This document shows positions 43,705-53,306 of a stretch of 64,000 nucleotides of DNA, piece after piece. The DNA is from Streptomyces sp. AC550_RSS872 (GTDB lineage: Bacteria > Actinomycetota > Actinomycetes > Streptomycetales > Streptomycetaceae). The notes beneath the pieces are model-generated. The model searched no databases and was not told the origin of the DNA. It saw nothing but the letters and a program-made list of their open reading frames with translations. Position 1 is the stretch's first letter. Every line of letters begins with the position of its first letter. The stretch covers positions 1 through 64,000 of the forward strand of contig NZ_JAGMUL010000092.1 in the NCBI RefSeq assembly GCF_019049285.1, written 5' to 3'. A program made the translations under genes and the position numbers.

Positions 43705-45439
43705 GCCGCCACCTCCCTGTCAGTCGTCCGGCCAGTCAGCCACCAGCACGTCACGATCAGCTGGTGCAGATCGGCGATCACCGTGGCGCTCTGACCCCGG
43801 GCCACCTGCGCGAGCGCGGCGCGGACGGTTGCGGGGTCGATGAGGCCGTCGACTGCGAGTGGACTCGATGCGATCAGCTCGTCGAGCTGGCCCTGGTGGC
43901 GGGCGAGTCCGGCGATGCGCTGGGCCGTAAACGACCCCTTGGAACGGCGCGAGGTCAGCCAGTCCGGAAGCTGCGGCAGCGCGGCCCGCAGCAGCGGCTT
44001 GTAGGTCACCAGGCCGCGCCGGGCCAGGGCCCGGACAGCGAACGCGGCCCGAACGACCTCGTTGTCCAGGTACGGGTACACCGGCTGCACGCCGAGAGCC
44101 TCGGCGTACGGGGCCCAGCCGCGGGCCGAGGCGCCCACTGACCGCAGGGCGGCCCACTGGTCGAACTCATCGGCGAGTTCGGGTTGCTGGTTGCGGGCGG
44201 CCTGCCGCAGGAGCGCGGCGACTTCGTGGCGTCCCTCGGCTGTGAGCCAGGAGGCTCCGGCCCCGAGGCGGCACCACGACCAGCCGGCCACGACCGGGCT
44301 CGGCGCGATGGGCCCGCGTTCCAGGGTCTCGGCGGCGCGTTCAAGGGTGCTGGCCCGGCCGAGGTCGGCGGCCTGCTTGAGGGCCTTCCAGTACGGGCCG
44401 GGGGCGGTGTTGCGCAGCCGGGCGAACGCGACGGCCTGGCGGTGGGCCTCGCGGCGGCGGCCGTCCTGGAGGAGGCGGACCCAGCAGGAGCTGGAGGCGT
44501 CGAGCACGATGTCCCCGCCGTGGCCGGTCAGGTGCAGCGCCAGCCCCCGTACGGGGTGCAGGTAGGCGGTGTCATGGCGTACATCGCCGCCTCCAGCACC
44601 GGCTCCGCCCCGGTCGGCTGCCTTGGCGGGAAGGAGAACGGCAACTGCTCGTCGCCTCCGGTGGCGACCGTGTGCCGGGTGCCGGTGTGTTCGGCGACGC
44701 GGGCGGCGAAGGCCATGTCCTCGCCGCTGGTGTAGCCGTCGGTGTACGTCACCGCGTGCACGGTCCCGACGCCGGCGGCGAGGATGACGGCCGCCGAGGA
44801 GTCCAGCCCGCCGGACAGGTCCGCACCCACCGCGCCGGCGGCGCGGACCCGGTGCTGGACGGCACCGGTGAGGACGCGGCCGAACCGCTCGGCGCCTTCG
44901 CGCAGTTCATCCACGGGTGTGATGCCCGCGATGTCGATGAGGTGCGGCGGCGCCTCGGGCGCGAGCAGGAGCCCGGACCCGCCGGGCACCTGCCGGATCT
45001 GTTCGTACGGTGTGCGGTGCGGCCAGTGGTGTTCTCCCGCCGCGAGTAGGGCCGCCAGCAACGGCAGGTCCGGTACGAGCGGACGGCCCAGCAGGCCCGG
45101 CTCACTGGCCCACGCCGTTCCCTCCTCGTGTGGCGTGTAGTAGATGGCCCGGATGCCGGCGAGGTCGCCGCACACGAACCGCTGCCGCCCGTTGTCCGCG
45201 ACCGCCCAGTACGAGCCCGGCCAGCGGGTCAGCTCCGCCCACCGGCCCGCTCGTACGGCCGGAAGCATGGCGCGGAGCTTGTGCTCGGTGAGCGGGCAGT
45301 CGCCCACGACCGCGAGCGAGACCGGACCGTCGGCAACCGCGCGGGTCCGCGCAGTCTGGGCCCGGCGGACGCCTACGAGCCCTTCAACTTCCGTTCCGCC
45401 TCCGGCGGCGGTGCCGCCGGCCATCCACTCCCGTTCCAT
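43698..45439 (-). pseudogene. Lasso cyclase (asparagine-synthetase-like) with a -1 frameshift
   Basis: The N-terminal frame from ATG 45439 (GGGGAGG eight bases before) encodes the glutaminase-like domain without a catalytic Cys, then the ATP-binding loop DLSGGLDSSAAVILA. After AAMYAM (near 44577) this frame ends, while the next frame continues with HDTAYLHPVRGLALHLTGHG, GDIVLDASSSCWV to the normal end. The span is 1742 nt, one base short of 581 codons, so a single-base loss explains it. The N-terminal product alone would lack most of the synthetase domain. A sequencing error is the alternative. Confidence 0.8.
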
Positions 45440-45639
45440 CTGTTCGCCTCCCCTTCAGACGCGACCGGGGGCCGGCCGTCGTGCGGCTGGCCCCCGGGGT
45501 GCTCGGTGGTGTCCTGGGGATTGTGAAGGGAGCGTGTGGTCGTGAGCACTGTTTCCTGTGGAAACGGCGGAATCCGCGGCGGGCGAGCAGCGTTGGTTCG
45601 GCTGATCATGAGCAGAACCTCGAGTGAGACACCTACAGG

Positions 45640-46060
45640 AAGTCACTGTGAGTAGTTGGCACTCCCTCGAGAGGAAGGGGGTGAGGCGTCTGCCGGCGCC
45701 AGAGACCGCGCGCACCAGGCCGGTCCCCTTCAACCGGGCCAGGGCGAGGTCGAGGAGACGGTCGGCATGGTTGTCCTCGGTGAGACGGTCGCTGAAGTCG
45801 GTCAGCACGCTGTGGTGGAAGCCGGGGCCGTCCAGCTCCATGGCCATGGCGTACTTGAAGTCGATCCCGGCCCGCACCGCCTCGGCGGCCTGCCGGCCCG
45901 ACAGCCCGAGCACGAACTGCAGCACGCACACGGTGACGAGCTGGGCGGGCGAGAGGCCCGGGCGCCGTCGCGCGGGTAGCAGTCGGCGAAGTCCTCGTCG
46001 CTCCGCAACCCGTCCAGGCGGTCCCTCACCCACATCGTCGTCGTACCCGCCGGGGTTGCC
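45640..46060 (-). pseudogene. IS1182-family transposase N-terminal fragment
   Basis: Frame pieces match the start of IS1182 transposases: DEDFADCYPRDG in one frame, then RPGLSPAQLVTVCVLQFVLG, RQAAEAVRAGIDFKYAMAME, GFHHSVLTDFSDRLTEDN and LLDLALARLKGTGLVRA in another. A frameshift lies near 45960, and homology ends about 45710. The remnant sits where a lasso precursor gene would be expected. Confidence 0.75.
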
Positions 46061-46225
46061 CAGCCGTGCGCTCTGCACTGTCTGGAGTGGGACTTGCTCA
46101 CCGGAACGAGGAGGGAGCGACAACGGGCACTTCGATGTCTGCACGGGCTCGTGGAACACCCCCGGCATGCCCCCACCGATCACCGCGGCGCACCGGAGAA
46201 CTCCAAGATCACGGGCAGAGTCGAG

Positions 46226-47272
46226 CTAAAGGTCCCGCTCGGCGGGGACGGCTGCGTCCAGTGGCACGGCGGAGAGGGTGAAGGGGAGTATCTCGGGCGG
46301 GAGTCCGTTGATCCAGCGGTTGTACTGGCTGTTGACGACCAGTGCCCGGTCACGGGCGAGGGAGATGGAGCTGGGGTGGTGGAAGCCGCCGGGTGCGAGC
46401 AGCCGACTCGTGTAGCGGCCCTGGGACAGGTCGGGGGACATGGCGATGACAGTGACCTGGGGGGTGAGGCCGGGGACGTTGTTGATGTTGCCCTGGACCA
46501 CGTACAGCCGCCCGTCACGGAAGGCCAGCCCGTCGCCGTTGGGGAGTTGGTGACCGCCGAGGTCGACCTGGTGGACCTGCCGAGTATGCCGGTCGATGCG
46601 CCACAGCTGCCCGGTGGAACTGTTGACGGTCAGTAAGTGGCCGCCAACACAGGTGATGCCGTTGAGATTGTGCTTACCGTCGATCCATTCGACGGGGGTC
46701 GCGGTGACGTCGAGCCAGCGTTCGAGGTGCGGGCCGCTGCTGGAACCGGTGAGCCGGTAGACGACGGGCCGGAAGGAATCGGTGGCGTACGCACTGCCGT
46801 CCGGCGCGACGGCGATCTCGTTGACGAAGCCGCCGTCCACGCCGCGCAGCAGGGCCAGCAGGGCGCCGCGCTCGGTGTCGTACACCCGCAGGGTGCCGGT
46901 GTCCGCGCCGCCGACCAGGAGCCGCCTGGCGGAGTCGATCGCCATCCCGGACGTGGTGGTGCGGCCGTCGGTGCCGTCGGCCGACCACGGGCGCAGCGCG
47001 GGCTTGGTCAGGTGACCGCGGTAGAGGGTGCCGTCCGCGGCGCTGCCGACATAGAGGTGTCCGGTGCGCGCGTCGTAGGCATGTCCGCTGGGGAAGGCCC
47101 GGTCCCCGGGGAGGACGTACTCCGTCGGCAGCCGGCCGGCACCGGGCGGCGCGCTGCCGCCGGACTGCGCGGTGGTCGGCGCCGTCCGGGTCCAGGCCGT
47201 CGCGGACATCACAGCCGCGGTGCCGAAAGCGGCGGTCAGTATCCTCCGCCGTGACACAGGATGTTGTCCCAT
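46226..47272 (-). CDS. Tat-exported SMP-30/NHL-like beta-propeller protein
   Basis: This 348-residue protein has a twin-arginine signal (SRRRILTAAFGTAAVMSATA) followed by repeated beta-propeller segments (GHAYDARTGHLYVGSAADGT, FVNEIAVAPDGSAYATDSFR, NLNGITCVGGHLLTVNSSTG, NGDGLAFRDGRLYVVQG). It resembles SMP-30/gluconolactonase-type proteins, some annotated superoxide dismutase in Streptomyces without support. It folds in the cytosol and is exported, perhaps to bind a sugar acid or metal. ATG 47272 begins MGQHPVSRRR. Confidence 0.75.
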   Translation of the reverse strand: MGQHPVSRRRILTAAFGTAAVMSATAWTRTAPTTAQSGGSAPPGAGRLPTEYVLPGDRAFPSGHAYDARTGHLYVGSAADGTLYRGHLTKPALRPWSADGTDGRTTTSGMAIDSARRLLVGGADTGTLRVYDTERGALLALLRGVDGGFVNEIAVAPDGSAYATDSFRPVVYRLTGSSSGPHLERWLDVTATPVEWIDGKHNLNGITCVGGHLLTVNSSTGQLWRIDRHTRQVHQVDLGGHQLPNGDGLAFRDGRLYVVQGNINNVPGLTPQVTVIAMSPDLSQGRYTSRLLAPGGFHHPSSISLARDRALVVNSQYNRWINGLPPEILPFTLSAVPLDAAVPAERDL

Positions 47273-47509
47273 CAGATGCTCCGTCTCGTCGGGGCCGGGC
47301 ACGGCCGTGGCCGGCCGGTGGGTGCCAGGTCGTCATGGCCCGGCGGGCGGCGGGGCTCCGACGCTCCGCCGTTCCAGGGGACTGACAGCAGAGTGAACGA
47401 CCTGTAGGTGATGGAGATCGCTGAAGTTTCCCCGCCGCCTCGAACCCGGTGTGTCGATGGCGTTGGCGAGGGCGCCGATGGCCGACGCCGGCAGTGCGAC
47501 AGGCGCGGT

Positions 47510-48565
47510 TCACCCTGCATTTCGAGCCTTGGCCGGGCCGGTTCCCGCGCCGGTGGCGGTGATGGCGGCGCCGATCTCGTCCAGGTCGGCGGCGGTCAGC
47601 TCCAGATCCCCCGCACCGATCCAACCGTCGACCTGGGAAGCCGTGCGCGCGCCCACGATGGCGCCGCTGATGCCCGGCCAAGCCAGTACCCAGGCGATGG
47701 CGACCTCGGCCACGCTCACCCCGTGTCGCGCGGCGATCGGCCTCAGCGCGTCGGCGAGCTGGAGGTTGGCGGCCAGCCCGGTGGTGAAGTCGGCATGCGC
47801 GGACCGCCAGTCGTCGGTGCCCAGCGACGCCGCCCGCTCGGCGGTGAACGCGCCGCTCAGCAGTCCGGACTGCATCGGCGAGTAGGCGATCACGCCGGTG
47901 CCGTTGGCGGCTGCCCACGCGACTTCGGGCGCTGCCGACCGGTTGATCGCCGAGAACGGCGGCTGGATCGCGTCCACATGCGCGATCTTCTCGGCCGCCT
48001 CCAACTGCGCCACGTCGTGGTTGGACAGGCCGATCGCACCGACCTTGCCTTCGGCCTTCAGGTCGGCCATGACCTGCCAGTACTCCTCCAGCGCAGTGGC
48101 GTTGGGCGATACCGCGCCGGAGCCGTCACCGGCGTACTCCAGGGACTCGCCGGTGTCGGGCCAGTGCACTTGATACAGGTCGATCCGCTCCACGCCCAGC
48201 CGCCGCAGCGAGTCCTCGACCTCGCGGCGCACGCTGGCGGGCTTCATGATCCGCCGGGGCGCGGCCGACGGGTTGTCCTGGTCCCACACCAGGCCGGCCT
48301 TGGTGAAGACGTACGGCTTCTCGTTCTCGGAAAGGTTCGCGATCGCCTTTCCGACCAGCTCCTCCGCGTGGCCGAGGCCGTACACGGCGGCGGTGTCGAT
48401 CCAGTTCACGCCCGAGGCGATCGCGTGCCGGACAGCCGCGATCGACTCGGCGTCGTCGGTGTCGCCCCAGCTGAACCTCCAGCCGGACCCGGCCACCACC
48501 CAGGATCCGAACCCCACCCGGGTGATCTCCATCCCGGTACGGCCCAGCGTTTGCTTGGCAAGCAT
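47510..48565 (-). CDS. Aldo/keto reductase
   Basis: This 351-residue NADPH-dependent TIM-barrel reductase has the tetrad Asp and Tyr in DTAAVYGLGHAEE, Lys in VFTKAGL and His in YQVHWPD. GLSNHDVAQLEAA and the C-terminal GAIVGARTASQV fit the AKR family. The substrate is unknown. ATG 48565 has GGAGAG upstream. It is monocistronic, with the Tat protein on the same strand 237 bp downstream. Confidence 0.88.
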   Translation of the reverse strand: MLAKQTLGRTGMEITRVGFGSWVVAGSGWRFSWGDTDDAESIAAVRHAIASGVNWIDTAAVYGLGHAEELVGKAIANLSENEKPYVFTKAGLVWDQDNPSAAPRRIMKPASVRREVEDSLRRLGVERIDLYQVHWPDTGESLEYAGDGSGAVSPNATALEEYWQVMADLKAEGKVGAIGLSNHDVAQLEAAEKIAHVDAIQPPFSAINRSAAPEVAWAAANGTGVIAYSPMQSGLLSGAFTAERAASLGTDDWRSAHADFTTGLAANLQLADALRPIAARHGVSVAEVAIAWVLAWPGISGAIVGARTASQVDGWIGAGDLELTAADLDEIGAAITATGAGTGPAKARNAG

Positions 48566-48788
48566 GGCTCTCTCCTTCTCTTTCCATCTCTTTCCATGGC
48601 AGTGGACGGCGGCGGAATTCCCGGCATGCCGGACGGCTTCCAGCCGGATCGGCCGCATGACCTGGCGCGCGTTCTCGCGCCGCCTGGCGGATGAATGACA
48701 CGTGGTTCCACCCCGGTTACGGCAAGGGCTCCGCCCTCGGCGCCGAGCGCCCGCACCTGGCCGGGTGGAAGGTGCGGCTGGTAGCGCG

Positions 48789-49199
48789 TCAGCGCCACAG
48801 TTGGTAGCCGCTGAGTTCCAGGTGATGAAAGTCGCCGGCGATGCTGCCCTCGGCCGTGGCGCCGTTGTCGGCGCTCAGGTGGAAGCTCTTCTCGCGGACC
48901 ACATAGCTGCCCTTGTAGGCCGCCCGGGTGCCGTTGAGGTCCTCCTCGAAGGTGCCGTCACGGTCGAGCCGCAGGACGAGGTCGCCGTCCTTACTGGCCC
49001 AGGTGCCGACGAGCGCGGCGGGTATGCCCTCGCTCCCCGGCGTGCCCGAGGTGCTCCGCGGGGGCGTGCCGGAGATGCTCTGCGTGGGTGTACCCGCCGG
49101 CGCCGGGGGTCGGGTGGCCGAGCCCCTCGGGGTCCCGGTCTCGGCGCTGCAGGCCGTGAGGGCGATGAAGACGGCGATCACGATGGCTTTGTGCTTCAC
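48789..49199 (-). CDS. Small lipoprotein
   Basis: This 136-residue protein has a lipoprotein signal (VKHKAIVIAVFIALTAC, lipobox LTAC), a Thr/Pro/Ser linker and a small C-terminal beta domain (ALVGTWASKDGDLVLRLDRD, GSYVVREKSFHLSAD). It should be anchored outside the membrane. GTG 49199 is used because it begins the signal peptide. The fold resembles small lipocalin-like tails; function unknown. The HTH regulator is divergent from it. Confidence 0.65.
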   Translation of the reverse strand: MKHKAIVIAVFIALTACSAETGTPRGSATRPPAPAGTPTQSISGTPPRSTSGTPGSEGIPAALVGTWASKDGDLVLRLDRDGTFEEDLNGTRAAYKGSYVVREKSFHLSADNGATAEGSIAGDFHHLELSGYQLWR

Positions 49200-49301
49200 G
49201 CCGACCACTGTCGGCCGGGCCGCGCGAGCCGCACCAGGGCAGGTCCATCCTGGGGAAAAGCTCCCCACCCTGGCGGGGTGGTATCCGCCCATAATGAGGA
49301 T

Positions 49302-50132
49302 GTGGATCGACGGACAGAGCTGAGCATGTTCCTGCGCTCGCGGCGGGACCGGGTGACGCCGCAGGAGGTCGGGCTGACCACACACGGCCGGCGCCGGGTG
49401 CCGGGCCTGCGCAGAGAAGAGCTCGCCCACCTCGCCGGGGTGAGCATCGATCACTACGTACGGCTGGAGCAGGGACGCAATCCCCACGTGTCCGAGCACG
49501 TGCTCGACGCGATCGCCCGGGCCCTGCGGCTCAGCGCCGACGAGACCCGCCACCTGCGCAACCTGGCCCGTCCCGAGTCCCGCCGCGTCCAGCAGGAGCC
49601 GGTGGCCAGCGTACGTGCCTCATTACGGATGCTGCTTGACACCCTGGCCGGACCGGCCTACATCGTGGGACCGCGCTCGGAGTTCCTCGCCTGGAACGAC
49701 CTGGCCAGGGGCGTGTTCGCCGACTTCCCCACGCTGCCGGCAGCCGAACGCAACGCCGCCCGGCTGGTCTTCCTCGACCAGACCTTCCGCGAGCTGTTCG
49801 GGCAGAGCCTGCCGCGCAAGTGTGCCGACACCGTCGCCTACCTGCGCCTGAACGCCGGTCGGCACGCCGACGACCCGCAGCTCATCGAACTCATCGGCAC
49901 GTTGTCCATGCGCAGCCAGGAGTTCCGCCAGTTGTGGGCACAGCAAGACGTCAACGACAAGTCGCACGGCCGCTACCGGCTCGACCACCCGCTGGTAGGA
50001 CAGCTCGACCTGCACTACGAGGCCGTGGACGTGGCCGATGCGGCCGGCTGGAAGCTGATCGCCTACTCGGCCCAGCCCGGCTCCCCGTCCGCCGACGCGC
50101 TGCGACTGATCGGCAGCTGGATCTCCAGCTGA
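49302..50132 (+). CDS. HTH regulator with MmyB-like ligand domain
   Basis: This 276-residue protein has an XRE-type HTH (LRREELAHLAGVSIDHYVRL, then EQGRNPHVSEHVLDAIARAL) and a C-terminal MmyB-like domain (GPAYIVGPRSEFLAWNDLAR, DKSHGRYRLDHPLVGQLDL). Such proteins bind small hydrophobic ligands and often control a divergent oxidoreductase; the aldo/keto reductase is nearby but not adjacent. The start may be GTG 49302 or ATG 49326. Confidence 0.82.
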   Translation: MDRRTELSMFLRSRRDRVTPQEVGLTTHGRRRVPGLRREELAHLAGVSIDHYVRLEQGRNPHVSEHVLDAIARALRLSADETRHLRNLARPESRRVQQEPVASVRASLRMLLDTLAGPAYIVGPRSEFLAWNDLARGVFADFPTLPAAERNAARLVFLDQTFRELFGQSLPRKCADTVAYLRLNAGRHADDPQLIELIGTLSMRSQEFRQLWAQQDVNDKSHGRYRLDHPLVGQLDLHYEAVDVADAAGWKLIAYSAQPGSPSADALRLIGSWISS

Positions 50133-50199
50133 TCCGCCCGTTATCTCCAGAACGACCGCACGGCCGCCCGGCCTCTCGTCCGCGAGCCCCACGCGAAGG

Positions 50200-50464
50200 C
50201 GTACGAGCCAGGTGTAACCCTGAGGTACGCGCCGTCCTGGACCAGCACCACCGCGAGCTGCGCGAGGCAATGTACGCCACCCTCGTCACCGCCGACCGCG
50301 AGGGGCAGCTCGCCCCTGGCGCCGACCCCGGAGCGTCCGCGGATCTGCTGGCGCTGCTCGCCTATGGCGTCAACCTGCGCTCGCGTGCCGGTGCGGATGC
50401 CGCGACGCTGGGCAAGACGGTGACCGCCGCCCTGGACTCGATCGGTGTCCGGGCGGCGGCGTAG
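50200..50464 (+). pseudogene. TetR regulator C-terminal fragment
   Basis: The reading VRAVLDQHHRELREAMYATL, DREGQLAPGADPGASADLLA and LLAYGVNLRSRAGADAATLG matches the C-terminal dimer domain of TetR/AcrR repressors. The HTH and start are missing, and the upstream sequence is unrelated. Confidence 0.65.
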
Positions 50465-50481
50465 AGGTGCCTGGATCCGGC

Positions 50482-51140
50482 TCAACTGGGGTTGGTTGCA
50501 GGTGAAGTGCCGGGACGGAGCGTGGGGGCCGCCTCCGCTTCCGCTTCTGCCACATCCGCCGTGTAGTCCCCGGGGGGCGTGACGTCGATGCCCTCGGGGG
50601 CCTTCGCGGCCTTCAGGACGAAGGTGAGGACGACCGTCACGACCACGTTCAGCACGAACGTCGTCAGGCCGATGTAGCCGATCTCCCCGATGCCTGGGAT
50701 CTCCTTCGCCGAGCCGCCGAAGTGCTTCTGCGTCGGCGAGGCGACGCCGTACGCGGCGACCGTGCCGACCGCCCAGCCGGCGAGCAGGGCCCAGCGGTGG
50801 AACCAGCGGGTGAACAGGCCGCCGACCAGGGCCGGGAAGGTCTGGAGGATCCAGATGCCGCCCAGCAGCTGGAAGTTGATCGCGACCGTCTTGTCCATGG
50901 TGAGGACGAAGACCAGGGCGCCCACCTTCACCAGCAGCGAGACCAGCTGGAGACCTTGGTCTCCTGCGCGGGCGTCGCGTCCAGCTTGATGAAGTCCTTG
51001 TAGATGTTGCGGGTGAAGAGATTCGCGGCCGCGATGGACATGATGGCCGCGGGGACGAGGGCGCCGATGCCGATCGCCGCGAAGGCCACACCCGCGAACC
51101 AGGACGGGAACATGTCCTCGAACAGCTGCGGGATCGCCAA
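50482..51140 (-). pseudogene. Sodium:solute (monocarboxylate) symporter C-terminal part, frameshifted
   Basis: Pieces of an SSS-family transporter are seen: IPQLFEDMFPSWFAGVAFAA, GIGALVPAAIMSIAAANLFT, RNIYKDFIKLDATPAQETK in one frame, then LVSLLVKVGALVFVLTMDKT, FQLLGGIWILQTFPALVGG and LTTFVLNVVVTVVLTFVLKA in the next. The frame changes near 50955. The N-terminal helices are replaced at about 51140 by the LanC fragment on the other strand. Confidence 0.75.
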
Positions 51141-51495
51141 CTGCCAGCAGCTCGCGGCAATGGCCCTTGCCGACGCCGACCGCAAGCGAATGGCCGAACG
51201 CGCCCTCCTCTACTGCCTGACCGACCCGCCGCAGCTCGACCAACTCACCACCCGCGGTCTGTGCCACGGAGTCGGCGGCCTGCTATGCACCGTCCAACGC
51301 GTCGCCGAGGACGCCGAAACCCCCACCGCGTTCAGCGACCGGCTCCCCGAACTCCGCGAACGCTTCCTCGCCCTCAGCCCGCCGAAGGAACCTGGCTTTC
51401 TCACAGGAGCGGCGGGGGCAGCCCTGGCGTTCCAAGGCACCGAACCGGGTTCCGAGATCCCCACTGAATGGGACGGCTGCCTGCTCTTGCGCTGA
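51140..51495 (+). pseudogene. LanC-type lanthipeptide cyclase, C-terminal fragment
   Basis: The last 115 or so codons encode RGLCHGVGGLLCTVQRVAED, with the Cys-His pair of the LanC zinc site, and GFLTGAAGAALAF, IPTEWDGCLLLR. The first two thirds of the cyclase, including the first zinc Cys, are missing at the junction with the symporter remnant. It is directly followed by the LanB-like gene, as in a lanthipeptide operon. Confidence 0.7.
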
Positions 51496-51504
51496 GGAGA
51501 TGAA

Positions 51505-52461
51505 GTGGACCACGAGGACCCCGGCGTGCTGGAAAACGCGGTGCTGTCCGTCCTCACCGGCACGCCGGTCAAAGAGGCAGCTGCCAGAGCAAGCACGTCC
51601 CCTGCCCGACTGGCCGACGCGGTCGAGCGCTGCCGCTCCGCCAGCCGGGCCGCACTGGACACCCCACCAGCGGACTGGCACCAGGTGAACATCGAGTTCA
51701 CCGACTACCCAACCGCAGACGGCACCTTCCGCGCCTACCTTCAGCCGGCCCTGCACACCGGGCCGGTCGCAGCATGGTGGTTCGTGCGCAAGTACCCCTG
51801 CTGGCGTCTACGCGTCCAGCCGGCCCCGGGCGCGAAGACCGAGGACACTATCGAGCACGTCTCCAAAGCCCTCGACAACACCCTGTCCTGCGGTGTGGCC
51901 ACGCGGTGGTGGCCTTCGCCGTACGAACCGGAAGCCGTCGCCTTCGGTGGCCCGCACGGCACGAGGCTCGCACATGCCCTGTTCCACGCCGACAGCGTCG
52001 GCGTGCTCCGCTACTACCAGCACGTCACCGATGACCCCGGGGAGCTCCTCGGGCCCAAGGAGACCTCCCTCCTCGTCACCACACTGTTCCTGCGCGCCGC
52101 TGAGCTGGAGTGCGGCGAACAGGGAGACGTGTGGGGGCAGGTCGAAGCCAGACGGCCCCTGCCCACAGACATGTCCCCCGACAAGGTCAACGGCATGGTG
52201 GGAACGCTACGGCGGCTCCTGATGCTCGACGCCGGCCCTGCACTCACCGACGGGCCCCTGATGCTTCTCCGTGCCTGGGTCACCAGCATGGAGCACGACG
52301 CACGAGCCCTCGGCTCAGCAGCACGTGCGGGCGACCTTCAGCTCGGGCTGCGCGGCATTCTGGCCAGATACATCCTCTTCCACTGGAACCGCATGGGATT
52401 CACCACCCGCCAGCAGGCCGTCTGGGCACGCGCTGCCCGGGAGGCAACCCTGGGGCGCTGA
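51505..52461 (+). CDS. Thiopeptide/lanthipeptide SpaB_C-type dehydratase domain protein
   Basis: This 318-residue protein corresponds to the stand-alone C-terminal elimination domain of split LanB dehydratases (thiopeptide-type biosynthesis domain): DWHQVNIEFTDYPTADGTFR, WWFVRKYPCWRLRVQ, FGGPHGTRLAHALFHADSVG, HWNRMGFTTRQQAVWARAA. The family removes glutamate from glutamylated Ser/Thr to give dehydro residues. GTG 51505 has GAGGAG upstream. No glutamylation domain or precursor is visible, so the gene is probably left from a lost cluster. Confidence 0.8.
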   Translation: MDHEDPGVLENAVLSVLTGTPVKEAAARASTSPARLADAVERCRSASRAALDTPPADWHQVNIEFTDYPTADGTFRAYLQPALHTGPVAAWWFVRKYPCWRLRVQPAPGAKTEDTIEHVSKALDNTLSCGVATRWWPSPYEPEAVAFGGPHGTRLAHALFHADSVGVLRYYQHVTDDPGELLGPKETSLLVTTLFLRAAELECGEQGDVWGQVEARRPLPTDMSPDKVNGMVGTLRRLLMLDAGPALTDGPLMLLRAWVTSMEHDARALGSAARAGDLQLGLRGILARYILFHWNRMGFTTRQQAVWARAAREATLGR

Positions 52462-52542
52462 CCAAGCCTAGGCGCCGGCTTCACCAGCACCAGTATGTGG
52501 ATCGAAAGGCGACCTGCCGGAGGACTCAGTAGGCTGCGGCCA

Positions 52543-52567
52543 GGTGTGCCGGGAAGTCTGGTCGGCG
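52543..52567 (+). promoter_or_regulatory. Repeated 25-bp leader element, copy 1 (STAS gene)
   Basis: The sequence begins GGTGTGCCGGGAAG and ends TGGTCGGCG, and is identical at all 25 positions to 55030-55054 and 56785-56809. It lies 30 bp before the STAS gene start. GCCG and CGGC could pair as a short stem. Likely a shared operator or RNA leader element. Confidence 0.7.
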
Positions 52568-52597
52568 AAGATCGCCCCTGCCCTCACGGAGTTCTCG

Positions 52598-52942
52598 ATG
52601 CGCATCTTCCGCCCGCGCCGTCGCACACAGCCTGAAGCCCAGGGCCCGCATACTCACCGCGTGGTCCGGCTGCACGGCGCTTTGGACGGTCGTAGCGCCG
52701 AAGCGACAGGTCGACGCCTGGTCCGGCTGGCCAATGCCGGGCCGGAGGTTCTGGAAGTCGATCTCGCCGACGTGAAGTACCTCAGCCCTGACGGATGCGC
52801 GGCACTCTTCTTGGCGCTCCGCGCCGCGAGAGCGCACGGTACGCGACTGACCATCACCCATGCGGACGAACGAGCCCGATCCGTCCTGCTGCAGATTGGC
52901 CTCTCCCGTGCCCTGTCGGCCGGGACGAGGGACGACCGGTAG
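52598..52942 (+). CDS. STAS-domain anti-sigma antagonist
   Basis: This 114-residue protein has a STAS domain (VVRLHGALDGRSAEATGRRL, VLEVDLADVKYLSPDGCAAL, FLALRAARAHGTRLTITHA). Ser in YLSPDG is at the position phosphorylated in SpoIIAA-like antagonists. It would bind an anti-sigma kinase or serve as a stressosome-like partner; the SpoIIE-type protein at 29952 is a possible enzyme for it. ATG 52598 follows the 25-bp element; a GTG inside that element is in frame but is not preferred. Confidence 0.75.
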   Translation: MRIFRPRRRTQPEAQGPHTHRVVRLHGALDGRSAEATGRRLVRLANAGPEVLEVDLADVKYLSPDGCAALFLALRAARAHGTRLTITHADERARSVLLQIGLSRALSAGTRDDR

Positions 52943-53306
52943 GGCGCGGTGCCGCGTCACGATCCCGTCACACAGAGATATGTGTCCGCTGAACGGACTT
53001 TCCTCTCCGCATAACGGTCTGATTTCGCCACCTGGCGCTTTTGCGATGCCCCGCCGGAAAGTGACCTGCATCACTAAAGATCTGGCAAAGGCCATGGTAG
53101 AACGTCGCAACTCCGCAGGCGGCATAACCCCCTCGCTGCTGTGCGGAGCGTCGGCGTGCGCGCCGGCGACAGACCAGGGGCCGTGACGTTCCGAGTCCGC
53201 GGACGCGTCATCCCAGGTCGCCGATCGGACAACGGCGTTCGCTCAAAGACCGCACTCTCCCGGCGCAGGTTTCTGCGCCGGTCCCCGCGCCACCGAGGTA
53301 GCCATA
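52943..53306. other. 364-bp upstream region of the AGCS symporter gene
   Basis: It contains a CRP-like palindrome (53061-53074) and GTCCGCGGAC near 53200. It does not contain the 25-bp element found before the neighbouring ion-transport genes. I recognise no riboswitch. Confidence 0.4.
53061..53074. promoter_or_regulatory. CRP-like palindrome GTGACCTGCATCAC
   Basis: GTGA-N6-TCAC matches the core of CRP-family binding sites. It lies 233 bp before the AGCS start, a reasonable distance only if the promoter is well upstream of the gene. Chance occurrence cannot be excluded. Confidence 0.35.

Noticed and set aside
45373..45609. Possible lasso precursor MISRTNAARPPRIPPFPQET and onward
   Set aside because: It lacks the usual Tyr-x-x-Pro leader pattern, Thr at the penultimate leader position and a plausible core with an acidic residue at 7-9; it also overlaps the cyclase start in another frame.
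53196..53210. GTCCGCGGAC palindrome before the AGCS gene as an operator
   Set aside because: Short GC palindromes of this kind are expected often by chance at this base composition, and no second copy was found near related genes.
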